Below, one piece after another: positions 22,477 through 34,155 of a stretch of 64,000 nt of DNA. A program made the position numbers and the translations under genes. The stretch's first letter is position 1. Every line of letters begins with the position of its first letter. The stretch is from Uloborus plumipes (Eukaryota; Arthropoda; Arachnida; Araneae; Uloboridae). Location of the stretch: positions 108,529-172,528 of the forward strand of contig JAXGGA010001035.1 of the NCBI GenBank assembly GCA_038373865.1, given 5' to 3'. The notes beneath the pieces are model-generated. The model saw only the letters and a list, made by a program, of their open reading frames with translations, was not told the DNA's origin and did no database searches.

Positions 22477-22985
22477 AAATATCGCCAAGTCCAAAAAATA
22501 TCGCCAAGTTAAAAAATATCGCCAAGTCAAAAAAAAATATCGCCAAGTGAAAAAAATAAAAAGGTAAAATGAATATCGAAAAATTAAAAATTTGAAAGTA
22601 GGGTATTGAGATGGGGAATTTGTGTGTCGGTCGGTCGGTCGGTCTGTCTGTCCCCCCCTAATAACTTTTGAATGAACAGTCCGATTTGGACAAACTTTTT
22701 TTTGTTGGAAAGATCTCGGCGAGTACAGCTCATTCACATATTTGATTTTTTGATTTGAACAATTTTTGGTTCAAATTTGAGCCGTTCAAACAACCGGTCC
22801 CGCGATACTAACTTTTTAATGAACAGTCCGATTTGAACAAACTTTTTTTTGTTGGAAAGAACTTTTCAAGGATACTTCATTCCCGTATTTACATTTCCGA
22901 TTTGAACAATTTTTCGTTCAACATTGAACCGCTCAAGCAAGCTGTCACCCCTAATAACTTTTGAGTAAACAGTTCGAAAAAAAAT
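22477..22985 (+). repeat. TCGCCAAG repeats and 147-bp tandem unit
   Basis: ATATCGCCAAG occurs four times at 22477-22549. It is followed by CGGTCGGTCGGTCGGTCTGT and about 2.2 copies of a 147-bp unit beginning TAATAACTTTTGAATGAACA (22660, 22808 and 22952, imperfect) and including AACTTTTTTTTGTTGGAAAG. The 104-codon minus frame here is a by-product of the repeats. Confidence 0.75.
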
Positions 22986-23400
22986 GACTGACTGTGCAGA
23001 CGATTTTTTGTTTATTTATTCATTTGTTTTATTGAATTTATTATTATTATTATTATTATTTTTGGCAGACGATTTTTTTTGTAACAAAAATGTTTCATTC
23101 ACGAGGGCATTTTATTCTTTATTTATATTTAACAACTGGCAACGGATTAAAAGTGAAATTCGAGACATTTTATCAACGGACGAGTTTTTTTTTTCTTTTT
23201 TTTTTTTCTTTCTTTGATAAAATGTGTTTTGATGTACTTTGTACTTTTAATTTTTTTTTGAAAACAATTGAGGAATTTTTCTACGGAAGAACTGTAACAG
23301 TTACATTCTTTAAAAGGTGCGACAAAACTTTATTTATTCATTTATTTACTTTTTATGTGTCTATTTCATCTGATGAGAGGGGTATATTTTGCTTTTAGAA
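22986..23400 (+). repeat. T-rich low-complexity tract with (ATT)n
   Basis: (TTA)n occurs at about 23038-23058 and long T runs at 23185-23215. Frames of 77-102 codons here are Phe/Leu-rich artefacts. Confidence 0.7.
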
Positions 23401-24224
23401 ATCAGCTTCAAGTGCTAAAAAGGTATGTTTGACATAATTTTTAGTCTTAGATAATCAAGAGAATAATGATCAGATGCTAGAATGCCGATGTCGATGTACG
23501 GGAAAGTAGGCTCGTTTAGTTCTTGACAGAACTTCTTGTCATAAGTGTGTTTTTCGTTTTGCATGCATGATAGCTCAAAAAGTGTTTCATTTATTTCCAT
23601 AAAACTTTTCATGTATGTTTGTTTGGCGTATCGCTAAACCTAAAACTAAAGTTTTCTTAAAATTCAAACTCATTTTTTTTTTTTTTCAAAACAAAAAAAA
23701 AGTTTTCTCTCGAAATGTACATAAATTTTGCTTTTTATTTTTAAAACTTTAACAAAAATAGTTAATATAAATGATTAAATTCGGGTCCAAGTCTTGAGGA
23801 AGCTATGCAGCACTACTTTTGTATAAATTTTTCGAACTTGAGAAAAAAATAAATTTTACTATTATTTTTCCTATAACAACACTGTACTATTAAAATGTAT
23901 ATTATATCGCTCAAGGGCTGTAATAGTTGCACAACTAAAGAAACATGCGCTTTGAACAGGTGTAAATATGAAAATACACACTATTTTCAGCAGCAATACT
24001 AGCACAACGCATAATTCAATGTTAGTCCGTAAGACGGGAAAGAAAGCTAAAGCATCTTTCGCATTTTCCGTAGCAACGAAAACGCTGAACCTAATTATCT
24101 CAAAACATGATTATTTGAGTTATTCTGCCCTTAGCGATATATTGTGTTATTTTTGAGATTCTCAGCTTTAATATAAAACTGAATTTTGAGTCAAAACTTT
24201 AAAAGAAATTCAGTTTCAAGCACA
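23401..24224. other. Unique AT-rich spacer
   Basis: No gene is recognised; short frames at 23415-23612 and 23968-24156 show no domain. Confidence 0.55.
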
Positions 24225-24790
24225 TGCAATATATCGCCTACTCGGTCATTCAATTCAAGGAGTAAAGTTTCAGGCTTGTTAGCACTCATCAGCTTGGAAT
24301 AGGAAGTAACCAAGCTAGAGGCAGAAATTTTCTTATAGAATTAAAGAGTGCCAAAAAAACTGGTAGCTAATGTAACTTAGAGCACTTGCGAGAGACCGCA
24401 CAATGGTACGGTACAACTCGTAAATTTAAGGCAGAGCTTGGGTAATGGCAATAAGCCACCGCCCAGGGTTAAGACATAAATACATGCAATACACCGTCAA
24501 CTCGGTCATTCCATCCAAGGACTGAATTTTCGGGCTTGTTAGCACTCTTCAGTTTGGAATAGAAAGTAACCAAGCTGGGGGCAGAAGTTTTCTTATAGAA
24601 TTAAAGAGTGCCAAAAAAACTGGTAGCTAATAAAACTTAGAGCACCTGCGAAAGACCGCCCAATGTTACGGTACAAAATAAATTTAAGGCAGAGCTTGGG
24701 TAATGGCAATAAGCCACCGCCCAGAAGCCAAGGCTAAGGCAGAAGTACATGCAATACACCGTCAACTCGGTCATTTCATCCAAATACTGC
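24225..24790 (+). repeat. 258-bp tandem repeat, direct copies
   Basis: Starts at about 24225, 24483 and 24750 share ACATGCAATA, AACTCGGTCATT, GCTTGTTAGCACTC and GAGTGCCAAAAAAACTGGT. The third copy is partial and runs into an inverted copy. Confidence 0.85.
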
Positions 24791-24866
24791 CATGTTCTAA
24801 TTTTACATTAACTACCAGTTCTTTTGGCACTCTTAGCTTCTATAAGAGGATGTCTGTCTCCACCTA

Positions 24867-26133
24867 CAGGGGTTGGACAAAAATATGGAAACACCTTAAA
24901 AAAGACACGTTTCCTTGTCTAATATGGTGTAGGAAACCCGTTAGCACTCAAAACAGCTTGCAGTCTTCTCGGAATGGATAAATACAGTTCCTGTATGTCT
25001 TCCAATTGAATATTGTACCATTTTTCATGTAAAACGGTGGCAAGCTCAGATAACGATGTTTTCAGTGAATAACGAGAACGCACTTTCGCTCCAATGTAGA
25101 CCACAAAGGTTGGACAATATTTCAGGTCTGGAGACTGTGGTGGCCAGGGGAGATGTGATAAATCATCGTCGTGCTCAGAAAACCAGCCCTGGACAATATA
25201 AGCTGTGTGAAGTAGTGCTGTCATTTTGGAAGACACGATCACCATTGGGGAATTAAATTGGAATCATGGGATGGACTTGGTCGGCCAAAATGTTCACATA
25301 AGTCTTGGCAGTCATGTGCCCTGACAGAGTTATCATGGGGCCAGAAGAGAATTACGACATGGCTGCCCAAACCATCACAGAAGCCCCGCCATATTTCACT
25401 CTTGGCAATAAGGAGTTTGTATTATAGACTTGAGATGGCGTTTTCTAGACGTAAACTCTGCCAGAAGTGGGGAACAATGTGAAAGAAGACTCATCAGACC
25501 ATATTACCTTCTTCCACAACGCTATAGTCCAGGCTTTATGACTTAAACACCACTTTTTCCTGTTTCGGGCATTAGCATCCTTGATGAATTAATTTTCAAT
25601 AGCAGCACAGCCAGCAATTCCCTCTTTATGAAGCTCTCTTCTAATTGTTTTGGTACTCACAAGGTTTGATAACATGACATTCATTCCAGGAGTAATTTTT
25701 GCAGCTGTGGTCTTCTTATTTTTTGTCACAATTGCCCTCAATGATTGTCTGTCACGATTACTAAGCACACAGTTTCGTCCGCGCTGTGATTTAGCGTATG
25801 ATGTTTTTCTGCATTTCAAATGTGTGGAATAAATCTTAGATACAGTACCTCTTGAAACACTAAACACTTCGGCTATTTTGCTTGCGGAACCACCTACCAT
25901 ACGTGCTCCACCAATTAACCAACTTTCGAAGTCTGTTAGCTCTGACATAATGCAATGTCTTTCTCACATAACAGTGCTCCGACAACGACTGAACTGTTCA
26001 ACATATTTACGAAGTTGTATTAATAGTGTCAGCAGACGAAAACGCTAGTGCCACTTACACATTTCATTGAAATCAATCATTCTTTTCAAACATGCATTTC
26101 ACTAGGTGTTTCCATATTTTTGTCCAACCCCTG
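24867..26133 (-). mobile_element. Tc1-like transposon, 1267 bp
   Basis: The terminal repeats CAGGGGTTGGACAAAAATAT continue into GGAAACACC and are inverted at 26105-26133. TA is duplicated at 24865-24866 and 26134-26135. The length is close to a full Tc1 element and both ends are well preserved, but the transposase is broken (see the pseudogene). Confidence 0.95.
24919..25948 (-). pseudogene. Tc1-like transposase, degenerate
   Basis: This encoded a DNA cut-and-paste transposase of the DD34E Tc1 group. The N-terminal open part (25589-25948, 119 codons) holds the DNA-binding region: a helix-turn-helix around ASKIAEVFSVSRGTVSKIYS and a second helical region around STKTIRRELHKEGIAG. It then hits a stop. 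The catalytic middle is open only in pieces. The C-terminal open part (24919-25245) includes GWFSEHDDDLSHLPWPPQSP and ends in IPRRLQAVLSANGFPTPY, typical of the family C-terminus. After SPDL the reading shifts by one base. In the shifted frame the codon at the catalytic glutamate position reads CAA (Gln). Several frame changes and stops make it non-functional. The family is certain; the exact break list is hand-derived. Confidence 0.9.
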
Positions 26134-26430
26134 TAGGTTACTTCCTATTTAAGGCTGGTGAGTGCTACAAGCACGAAACTGCAGTCCTTGGGTGGAATGA
26201 CCGAGTTGACGGTGTGTTTCGTGTGTTTCTTTCTGCTTCAGCCCTGACTTAGGGGCAGGAACTTACTGCTTTGTAGTTACAAGCGTTTAAAAATTGAGTA
26301 TTTTCTGTGCCGAGTTAACATTTTAAGAAACTCTAGACCCCTTAAAGGTAGGACTTTTCTTCTATCTTTGGGGCTTTAGTTGTTTTTTGTTTTTATGTTT
26401 CCTGGGTTGTGTGTTTTTGTTAGTCTTACT

Positions 26431-27187
26431 TATTCTTGATTGTGTTTTTGATTTGCGTCTTTGCCGCGCTTGTGTCGTGCTTATTTGATTGTGTATTTTG
26501 TTGTTTTGTTTTACTTATCTTGATTGTGTTTTTGATTTACTTCTTCATTGTGCTTTTGTCGTGCTTTTTTGATTGTGTTATATGTTGTTTTGACTCAATA
26601 AATCTTGATTGTGTTTTTGATTTACATCTTCATTGTGCTTTTGTCGTGCTTTTTTGATTGTGTTATATGTTGTTTTGACTCAATAAATCTTGATTGTGTT
26701 TTTGATTTACTTCTTCATTGTGCTTTTGTCGTGCTTTTTTGATTGTGTTATATGTTGTTTTGACTCAATAAATCTTGATTGTGTTTTTGATTTACTTCTT
26801 CATTGTGCTTTTGTCGTGCTTTTTTGATTGTGTTATATGTTGTTTTGACTCAATAAATCTTGATTGTTGTTTTTGATTTACTTCTTCATTGTGCTTTTGT
26901 CGTGCTTTTTTGATTGTGTTATATGTTGTTTTGACTCAATAAATCTTGATTGTGTTTTTGATTTACTTCTTCATTGTGCTTTTGTCGTGCTTTTTTGATT
27001 GTGTTATATGTTGTTTTGACTCAATAAATCTTGATTGTGTTTTTGATTTACTTCTACATTGTGCTTTTGTCGTGCTTTTTTTATTGTGTTATATGTTGTT
27101 TTGACTCAATAAATCTTGATTGTGTTTTTGATTTACATCTTCATTGTGTTTTGTAGTGCCCGTTCGAATGTGTAATATGTTTTGTTA
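26431..27187 (+). repeat. 85-bp minisatellite, about 8.5 copies
   Basis: CTTGATTGTGTTTTTGATTT recurs every 85 bp (for example at 26604 and 26689). Inner copies are almost identical and the first and last are diverged. Each unit contains GACTCAATAAA, which includes AATAAA. The plus frame at 26436-26657 is an artefact of the repeat. Confidence 0.95.
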
Positions 27188-28735
27188 ACTTTTGTGATTA
27201 TTTTACTTACTTCTGTAAGCCTCATGTTATACTTTGTGGTGCATGAGGAGTTTATTTTCACGTAAATAATAAAAAAAAGACTCCTTAAATCCGTTCAGAA
27301 AGACTACAAATGAGAAACCCCTCCTTAAAAAATAAGAAAAAAAATACTGCTCACGTAGCTTAAAAGCAATTTTTAAGTTATTGGGTTTATTTGTGTTACC
27401 TCTTTCAGTAGTCTTTTTCCAAACATAAGCGCCATTTGCATTGCGTGAATACGTTTTAAATTATTTTTTGGAGTAAATTTTTTATGTGAAAAATTAGCAC
27501 GGATCAAAGCGAATAGAATGTTAAATAACATAAGTTTAATACTGCTACAAGTCTCATTATTTTCACTAACACGATAGGTAATTAGCACTTAATTAGTACA
27601 TAAATACAGCATTAAAAAACATATTGTATGAAAATAATAGGTATCTTTGAGCCGTTGAGAAACTGAAGGATTAGGTAACCACTTTTTCACAATACACTGC
27701 AGATGCTTTGTTTTAAGGTTACACTACCGACTAATTTTTGAAGGCGTGAATACTATTATTTTAAAAACATGACTTGCACCAATTTTGCTCTTAAAGGCTT
27801 ATTTAACGAAATTGAGATAAATGAAAGATATACATACATTTCATTCCACTGATAAAAAAGCTATTGTTACGAATTGTATTTTCTTCTTAATTAAACGTGT
27901 GTTATGCATTACATTTAATTACTTGTCGCATTTGTATTACGATATAAGCGAAGCAAAATATTGTATTACCTTTTAATTAATTTTCTCTTGCGATGTGCAA
28001 ATCAACACTTAATACAGATTTATATCTTCGTAAAAAATAGCCAGCTAATACTAGAATGAGGTAGAAAAATAATGAAAACATAATTAATAGTGGTAGTAAT
28101 GAAATAACTCAATATTAACCAGCAACAGGTTGCGTAACAATTATTTTAATTTATTATAGTAATGTTTTACGTATCAAAAAGCAAATTAGACATTGTTCAC
28201 CATTTTTTCACTAAACATAATGTTCTATTCAGTACCATTTTCAAATATAACTTTTTTAATTAATAATAAATTTGAATTTATTGTTGTATCCTCCAAATTG
28301 TTTATGGCGTAACTTAACTGTAAATGATTTCGTTACGAATTGATAAAAACGACAGTAGATACCCAAGCTCTAAAATATTTTAAAGTTCAATTATCCCACC
28401 GCCCCAAAGAGCAGTGTTTAAAAGGGAAAGGTTTACATTTTGATCTGAAACTAAAGTGCACTTTAGGTATTAAAACAAGTTTTTGCTTCTATTTTGTTTA
28501 CATTGGGGGGGGGGGGGTAATGTACAAAAAAATGCGAAAGATAATAAATAAGGTCCTTGACACAGTGGCCTTATACCCAGCTCGGACACTTGCAAAAAAA
28601 ATTAAGAGATACATATTTAGGTGGATGTGTGGAGGGAAGTTGTGGGGGGGGGGGAGCGAAAATTACTAGTTCTCATTTTCACATGTTAGTCTCGTATAGT
28701 TGCAACCTTTTACTTCAATCTTAGTTTTCCTTTTA
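27188..28735. other. Unique AT-rich spacer
   Basis: Contains G runs at 28505-28517 and 28645-28656. Frames at 27373-27588 and 28340-28669 show no domain. No repeat family is recognised. Confidence 0.5.
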
Positions 28736-28739
28736 ATTC

Positions 28740-29265
28740 AAATCAAAGTTAATCAAATTTGATCGACAATCTCTCCAAGTACCTTTCGTGCAGGTCAAAA
28801 AGGTTAAAGATCGAGCTCGCATAAACCCGTGAGAAACAAAAAACCACCGCCAATTCAGCGCTCACTGAACCAAAACGGTCGACTGACACTTAGGCACCAA
28901 CTCCCTAACACTGCATAAGAAAAGCGCATTAATATTGCCAAATCCGGCTAATGACCAAGCGAAAGAAAAAAAAACGCCAAAGAGGAGGGGGGCTCAAGTA
29001 AGTTCTACGGGGGGAGGGGGCTTGAGGGAGGCAAAAAATGAATTTCGTAAAAAGAGCAAAGGGGGTTAAAGAGAAAAAAAAAATCAGCGTAACGGCAGAG
29101 CGCGCGTAATTTATGGAATGTGTCACATTGGCTGCTACAATTAAGGAAGCTTTGAGCCTGCGTCTAAATTAATCTGCTGTTTAGCTCCATTAATGTTTTA
29201 TGCAATAAAAGCGGATGCAGTTTAAAAGTGTGAAAGAGGGTTAATGCTAAATCAATACCCAGTCA
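28740..29265. promoter_or_regulatory. Possible conserved non-coding or regulatory block
   Basis: Less AT-rich, complex sequence without repeats. It is rich in TAAT-type homeodomain cores (CATTAATATTG, TAAATTAATCTG, CCATTAATGTT) and has GCAATAAAAG near 29200, similar to an Abd-B-class Hox motif. There is no open frame of note. This is inferred from texture only. Confidence 0.2.
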
Positions 29266-30424
29266 TTACTAAAACGCCTCTTCACCTTCTATGCTGGAGA
29301 AAAAGGGGGGAAAAAAAGGTCATGGTAGAAAAAAAAATACAAAAAAGATGCGAAAAATTGGTTCTGGGTAAAAAATAGACGGCGTTAAGGCAGGAATCAG
29401 TTAACGGAATTTCTAACACAGTATTACCTCCCACCGTTTCATTTCTTTTTTTAATTTTATTTTTAATTTTGTTTCGAAAGTACCTTTTGCTCCCTTATTA
29501 AGCGGGCTGAAGGAAAGATTATTGCGAGAAAAAATTCTGTGTGATAAGTACAACTTTGTGAAAGACTAGATTTTTTGAAATAAGCTTTTCTGAGTAAAAG
29601 TCAAATAAAAAAAGGATTAATAATTATCATTTAACAAGAACATTTTTAAGGGGTTTTTTCTTTTTATGAGGATAAAAACCTAAATGTTTCGGTCATTGCT
29701 ATCATATTTTTCAAAACAAAAAAATATGTGGTTAAATAAAAATTGATAATTTTAATCGAAGGAAGATTAGAAAACCCGTTACTTCAAAATTTTACAATCC
29801 TCAATTCTGTGCTAGCTCTTTTAATTAGGCCTTGAAATCAGTTTGCAACCTTTCCTAAGAGTTAAATTCTCTTTTTTTATTCTCTCTTTCTTTTTCTTTT
29901 ATTTTTACTCATTTTTCACTTTTATTTTATTTTTATTCTTTTCTTTTGTTTATTTCATTTTATTTATTTCTTTTTATTTTGTTTTTTTTTTTTCTTTGCA
30001 ACTATTGAAAAGCTTGCTCCACTAACCAAAACTGATTAAACAGAAAAATTAAAATTGAATATTTTAGAAACAAAACGATGAGTTTTGAAAATTCACTTTC
30101 ATGAACTGTAGGAGGTGTCGTTTTACCCGAAAGTGATTTTAAAAGTTTCTATCAATTTATCAGCATGTGAAATTTCTTAAAGAGTAAAAGTTGTTTTTTT
30201 TTATGTTTGAAAATGAAATATAGAGCTGTCGCGCGAGGGACAAAATCCGTGAATTGGCCCTATTACATTTTCCATTTTATTCCAAAACTTCGTAAGAGCA
30301 TAATACTCTTCGCAGAAATTGCGTAATATCCAAAGCGCTCAGCACCTTTGCTTTTGTGCAAAATTCTGTTTCAGCCCTTTATGCCCCTACGGAACTCCGA
30401 AGTCCCGCTTATATTAATTTCGTA
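29266..30424. other. AT-rich spacer
   Basis: Long T-rich stretch at 29865-29995. No gene or repeat family is recognised. Confidence 0.55.
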
Positions 30425-30986
30425 CAGTGAACTCTCACTTATGCTCCGGCCCAAGGGACCAACAGAAAAAGGCGCATAAGTGAGAGAGACGTATAAGTGA
30501 ACAAACCTATTTTAAGGACTAAAACGCAACATAGGCTCTAATGAGAGAATGAATAAGAATTTTTCTATAGAAAAGGGACATTTTACTACGGTTTGGCAAT
30601 TACTGTAACGTAACTACAATGATAAAAAAGAGAAAACAAAAATTGTATTATACCTAATTATAAACCGTTCCCTTTAAAACGATGCATAATAGATAATTGA
30701 CCCTCTCCGAACTCTAGTTCAAGCGGAAAAAATGCCTTCTGTGAGTAATAGAGGCAAAAGATTAAAGAGGAAAGTGAAGAAAAATGCTCATTTTTTTAAA
30801 GAAAATACATTTTTTTTTATATTTTAGGGAAAATTCGGCGCATAAGTGAAATATTTAACTTTAGAGCAACGCATAAACGAATGATACTCTCATTATTTTG
30901 CTATGGAATGTGCTGGGACTATTTAAAATCGCCTTATAAGTGAAAAAGGCTCATAAATGAGGCGGCGTATAAGTGAGAGTTCACTG
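30425..30986. mobile_element. Tigger-like element family 2, copy 1 (empty site)
   Basis: TA flanks CAGTGAACTCTCACTTATGC and its inverted partner GTATAAGTGAGAGTTCACTG. GCATAAGTGA motifs repeat in the subterminal regions. It is 562 bp long and non-coding. The related copy at 54977-55926 carries a TTAA insertion where this copy reads ATTTAAAATCG (about 30930). Confidence 0.85.
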
Positions 30987-32685
30987 TATTATGAATTCTA
31001 TATGGCCTACATGCTGAAGCTTTTGAGTACCACTTCTTGTACTTCTCTGAGAGGCCGACTGATTTACCTGCGATCGAAATCAGTTTTAATGGGGGGCCCT
31101 AAGGCGTAAGGGGCGTTAGACACCCGAAAGTTTCAAAATTTTTATGCTCGTTAAAAATGTTTTTTGATGTATTTGCATTTCAAAAAAAGAACGAAAAAAA
31201 TATGGAAAAATTCATTGTTAAATTAATTTGGGACATAAGGCATTAAACAAAGAAACTGACACTAAACATTTCCACTGCTAATGTATCGGATACCTTTCCA
31301 GCTCTCGCAATATGGCGAAAGTCCTCCTCGTCAAAAGAAACTTTCCTCTCCAAAACTTAAAAGCAGCGAATATTCAATGGGGACTAAACGCTACGCTGAA
31401 TTTTTTATCCCCCCCCCCCCCATTCGTCGTGGTAGCGACGAAGGAAAAATGAAGACTTACCACCTACAAAGTTAATGAGGACGGGTGCCGGAACGGGGGG
31501 ATGACACCCCAAAAAAAGGGCGGGAAAATAACAAATCGCTACCCTCTTCATCATTTTCGAATTTAAAATGCTAAGGTAAGAAAATTAAAGAACAGAGGCG
31601 TAAGCAAATGCGAGAGGATTTGGGGCCGCTCTTTGTTCATTTGCATACTACCGATAAATTCGACAAATAAGAGAAAAATAATACACCAGTGCGAGAATCA
31701 AAAAGTGCAAATGATTTCGATTTTTTAATGCGGCAGAAGTTTTTCACTTAAGATTCGGTGCTAATCTACTGGAGAACTGCTATGTATAATTTTCGCGTTA
31801 TATTGATATGAGGAGTTGATTTATTTTTCTTGCTTTCGCTTTTTGTCTTTTTTTTCCATCCGGAGTGTCTTCCAATGGCTGCGTTTATATGTAAAGTAAG
31901 AGGAATGCGAAGAAGTTATTAGGACGGAATTCTTTCTTTTGTTTTGGGGAATGCTGTTGGATGTAAAAATTTTATTGGAGAGATTCTATTGGAAAATTCA
32001 TAATTAATTCTTCAATTGGAATATTTATTTGGCGACGAAAAGTGTTTGGCAGAAAATCAACTTGTAAATAAAATTACAGTTGCTTTTCGTCGTTGGGAAA
32101 ACACACTTATATGTGTGATTTGTTAAGCAAAAGAAATTTGTTTGTTATATTTTTCAGTATTACTTTTAAACTTACTCAAGTGGACATAACTCTGGACACT
32201 ATTCAAAGATTTCAACGTTTAAATTATATAATGAATTGTTAAATTTATTTATTTCACTTAAATCATTTATTCATCACTTATCTAGTGTGTATTCATTTCA
32301 TGTGAATATTATGTATATTTTTATTTTTAGTTGCTAAGCAATAGCAAATGTTACAATAAGAATAATGTATACGATTTTAAATTACGATTTACCGAGTTTA
32401 AAATCAAAATTTTGATTCCGGTGTCAGTTATAAAAGAACTGAAATCTAACGGGCTCCAAGTGCTACAGCTGTTCCGTCAACTTTAATCGTGAGCGTTAGC
32501 AAAATGTTCATTACTTTATTTCGGAAACATTTCGTTAGCTCCTTTCATACCAGCTTTCTCACTAGGCAAGGAAACTTCTAATTGACGCAGCCGACTTTTT
32601 GTACGTAATTTAGTGACGAATAAAACTTGCCTAGTTAGGAAGCCGATATAAGAGGAGCTAACGAAATGTTTCAAAAGTAAATTAA
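30987..32685. other. Unique spacer with scattered regulatory-like motifs
   Basis: Contains a C run near 31411 and the SOX/octamer pair listed separately. The 64-codon frame at 31281-31475 lies across the C run and shows no domain. Confidence 0.45.
31631..31646 (+). promoter_or_regulatory. Adjacent SOX-like and POU octamer motifs
   Basis: CTTTGTT (SOX-type) is followed after one base by ATTTGCAT, a perfect octamer on the opposite strand. This could be a composite SOX/POU site; chance occurrence in AT-rich DNA is plausible. Confidence 0.25.
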
Positions 32686-33198
32686 CCCATTAATGCCTAG
32701 CGTCCCTTTTTAGGGACGGTCCAAAAAGGGTCTGAATTTCCCCAAAATGAACATTTCAACCAAATAATAGTGTTCAATGAGTACCTTGGTATTGTTTCAA
32801 TTTATTATTAACAGATTGCAGCACATAACCATTGTAAAGTGTGTTCTGTAGCAGTTTTAATATGATCTTTATCAAAAATCACATCGTTCACAATCTCAAG
32901 AAAAAAAGCTAAGTGTTCAAAGTTATTCCCAGCTTTCCAGTTTGTGTTAATTGCTGATTTTATTTCTGCTTGTGAAATGTCTTTTTAAATATTATATCAT
33001 AGTCAGAGAAAAATTTTAGTAAAAAAAGGTGTGTACCCTCTGGGGTCTATCGTAACTTTTAAGGGACGATTTTTCTTTCCTTAATAAAAAATTTATTTTT
33101 TGCATGATATTTTTTTATTATTTTTTCTGTCCATTAAACACTGCTTGTGACCAGTGTACAAAATATCTTTGGGAAAAAAAATGTCAGGCATTAATGGG
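32686..33198 (+). mobile_element. TTAA MITE family 1, copy 2
   Basis: TTAA lies on both sides. The left end CCCATTAATGCCT is followed by the hairpin CGTCCC TTTTTA GGGACG, with GTCCC starting 16 bp inside the element. The right end is inverted CCCATTAATGCCTGAC. It is 513 bp long and is the clearest example of the left-end hairpin. Confidence 0.93.
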
Positions 33199-33202
33199 TT
33201 AA

Positions 33203-33834
33203 GGAACATTTTACTAACTATCACGACTATTGTCGACGGTGCAGCTATAGAACTTGGAGGTCGTTAAATCTCAACTCTTTTATCGGTGAAATCGACTGCT
33301 TGCTTCAAATTGCCCAAACGTTAATTCCACCGAGTTTAGCTCTTTTTTTACATTTATGTTCCTGTTGGGATATTTCTTTTCTTTCAGATAGGCTCATGAG
33401 AGATCCACTGAATAGGTTTTTTGAAAGAAGGATATTTAATTAAAAACAAAACAAAAAAAACCTTCAAAAGTAGTATTCACGTTTTTAATTCCTAAGTAAG
33501 CTATTATTCTCTAGGTAATAATTCTTTAGTATCAAATTAGTAGATTTTTCACCGCATTTTCACTCTATTCAGAGAAATATATTAAAGAATTTAAAGAAAG
33601 AGAAAAAGGAGTCGTATTACCTTCCCCGATTAGTGAATATTACTTCGATTAGTGAATATTCTGATGCTAAAAGAAAAATACCACATCCGGCGGATAAAAA
33701 CTGAAGGTTTAAAAGGAAATTTTAAACTAATTTTTAGATTTGAGGTATGCCACTATGTAGTTATTACACATTGAAATTATTTTAAAGACAGAACGTGAAC
33801 CAGTGATTCTGTACTACAATGTGTATGATGAGCT
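33203..33834. other. Unique spacer
   Basis: Nothing is recognised beyond a small repeated GATTAGTGAATATT at about 33636-33660. Confidence 0.55.
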
Positions 33835-33847
33835 ATCTCTATCTGGG

Positions 33848-34142
33848 GGGGCCGTGGCGGCCCGATCGGTAAGGCATCGGACTCGTGTCCGGAGGGACCC
33901 GGGTTCGATCCCAGCCGATCAAAGATCCACCGTCTTGATTAATGGTGGCTGAGAGGCGTTAAAAATGTCGTGGTCACAAAGTCCTCCAAGTGGAACGATA
34001 CCTCTGGGGGTGCTGGGCCTAGGGTTTGCTCGACCCTAGGTTCTGGTTCAAAATTAATAACAGAGCGCCCTTCAGGGCCCTATCCCGGTTAAACCACGAA
34101 GCTGTGGTAGGTACGGGGGACCCTGGAGGTGTGAAATGAAAT
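33848..34142 (+). mobile_element. SINE-B copy, 13-bp target duplication
   Basis: The tRNA-like head has GGCCCGATCGGTAAGGCATC and the B box GGGTTCGATCCC. The body has GTCCTCCAAGTGG and the tail TTAAACCACGAAGCTGTGG...GACCCTGGAG. ATCTCTATCTGGG is duplicated at 33835-33847 and 34143-34155. It is slightly longer than the minus-strand copy at 12964. Confidence 0.92.
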
Positions 34143-34155
34143 ATCTCTATCTGGG

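Larger units (their letters stand above)
24791..26225 (-). repeat. Inverted copy of the 258-bp unit, split by Tc1
   Basis: From about 24800 the sequence is the reverse complement of the unit (ACTACCAGTTCTTTTGGCAC). After the Tc1 element it continues (GGTTACTTCCTAT, then GGAATGACCGAGTTGACGG up to 26225). The locus is therefore a palindrome interrupted by the transposon. Confidence 0.85.

Noticed and set aside
22423..22737. 104-codon minus frame with repeated RYFL-type segments
   Set aside because: The repeats come from the TCGCCAAG tandem DNA repeat.
23090..23398. 102-codon Phe-rich frame
   Set aside because: It translates T homopolymers.
26436..26657. Hydrophobic open frame in the 85-bp repeat
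   Set aside because: It is a read-through of the minisatellite unit and has no start context or domain.
26431..27187. CRISPR-like regular array
   Set aside because: The units are continuous 85-bp repeats without unique spacers, in an animal genome.
33848..33915. Possible functional tRNA gene
   Set aside because: A and B boxes are present, but the segment is the head of SINE-B with target duplications around the whole 295-bp unit and no proper acceptor stem is evident.
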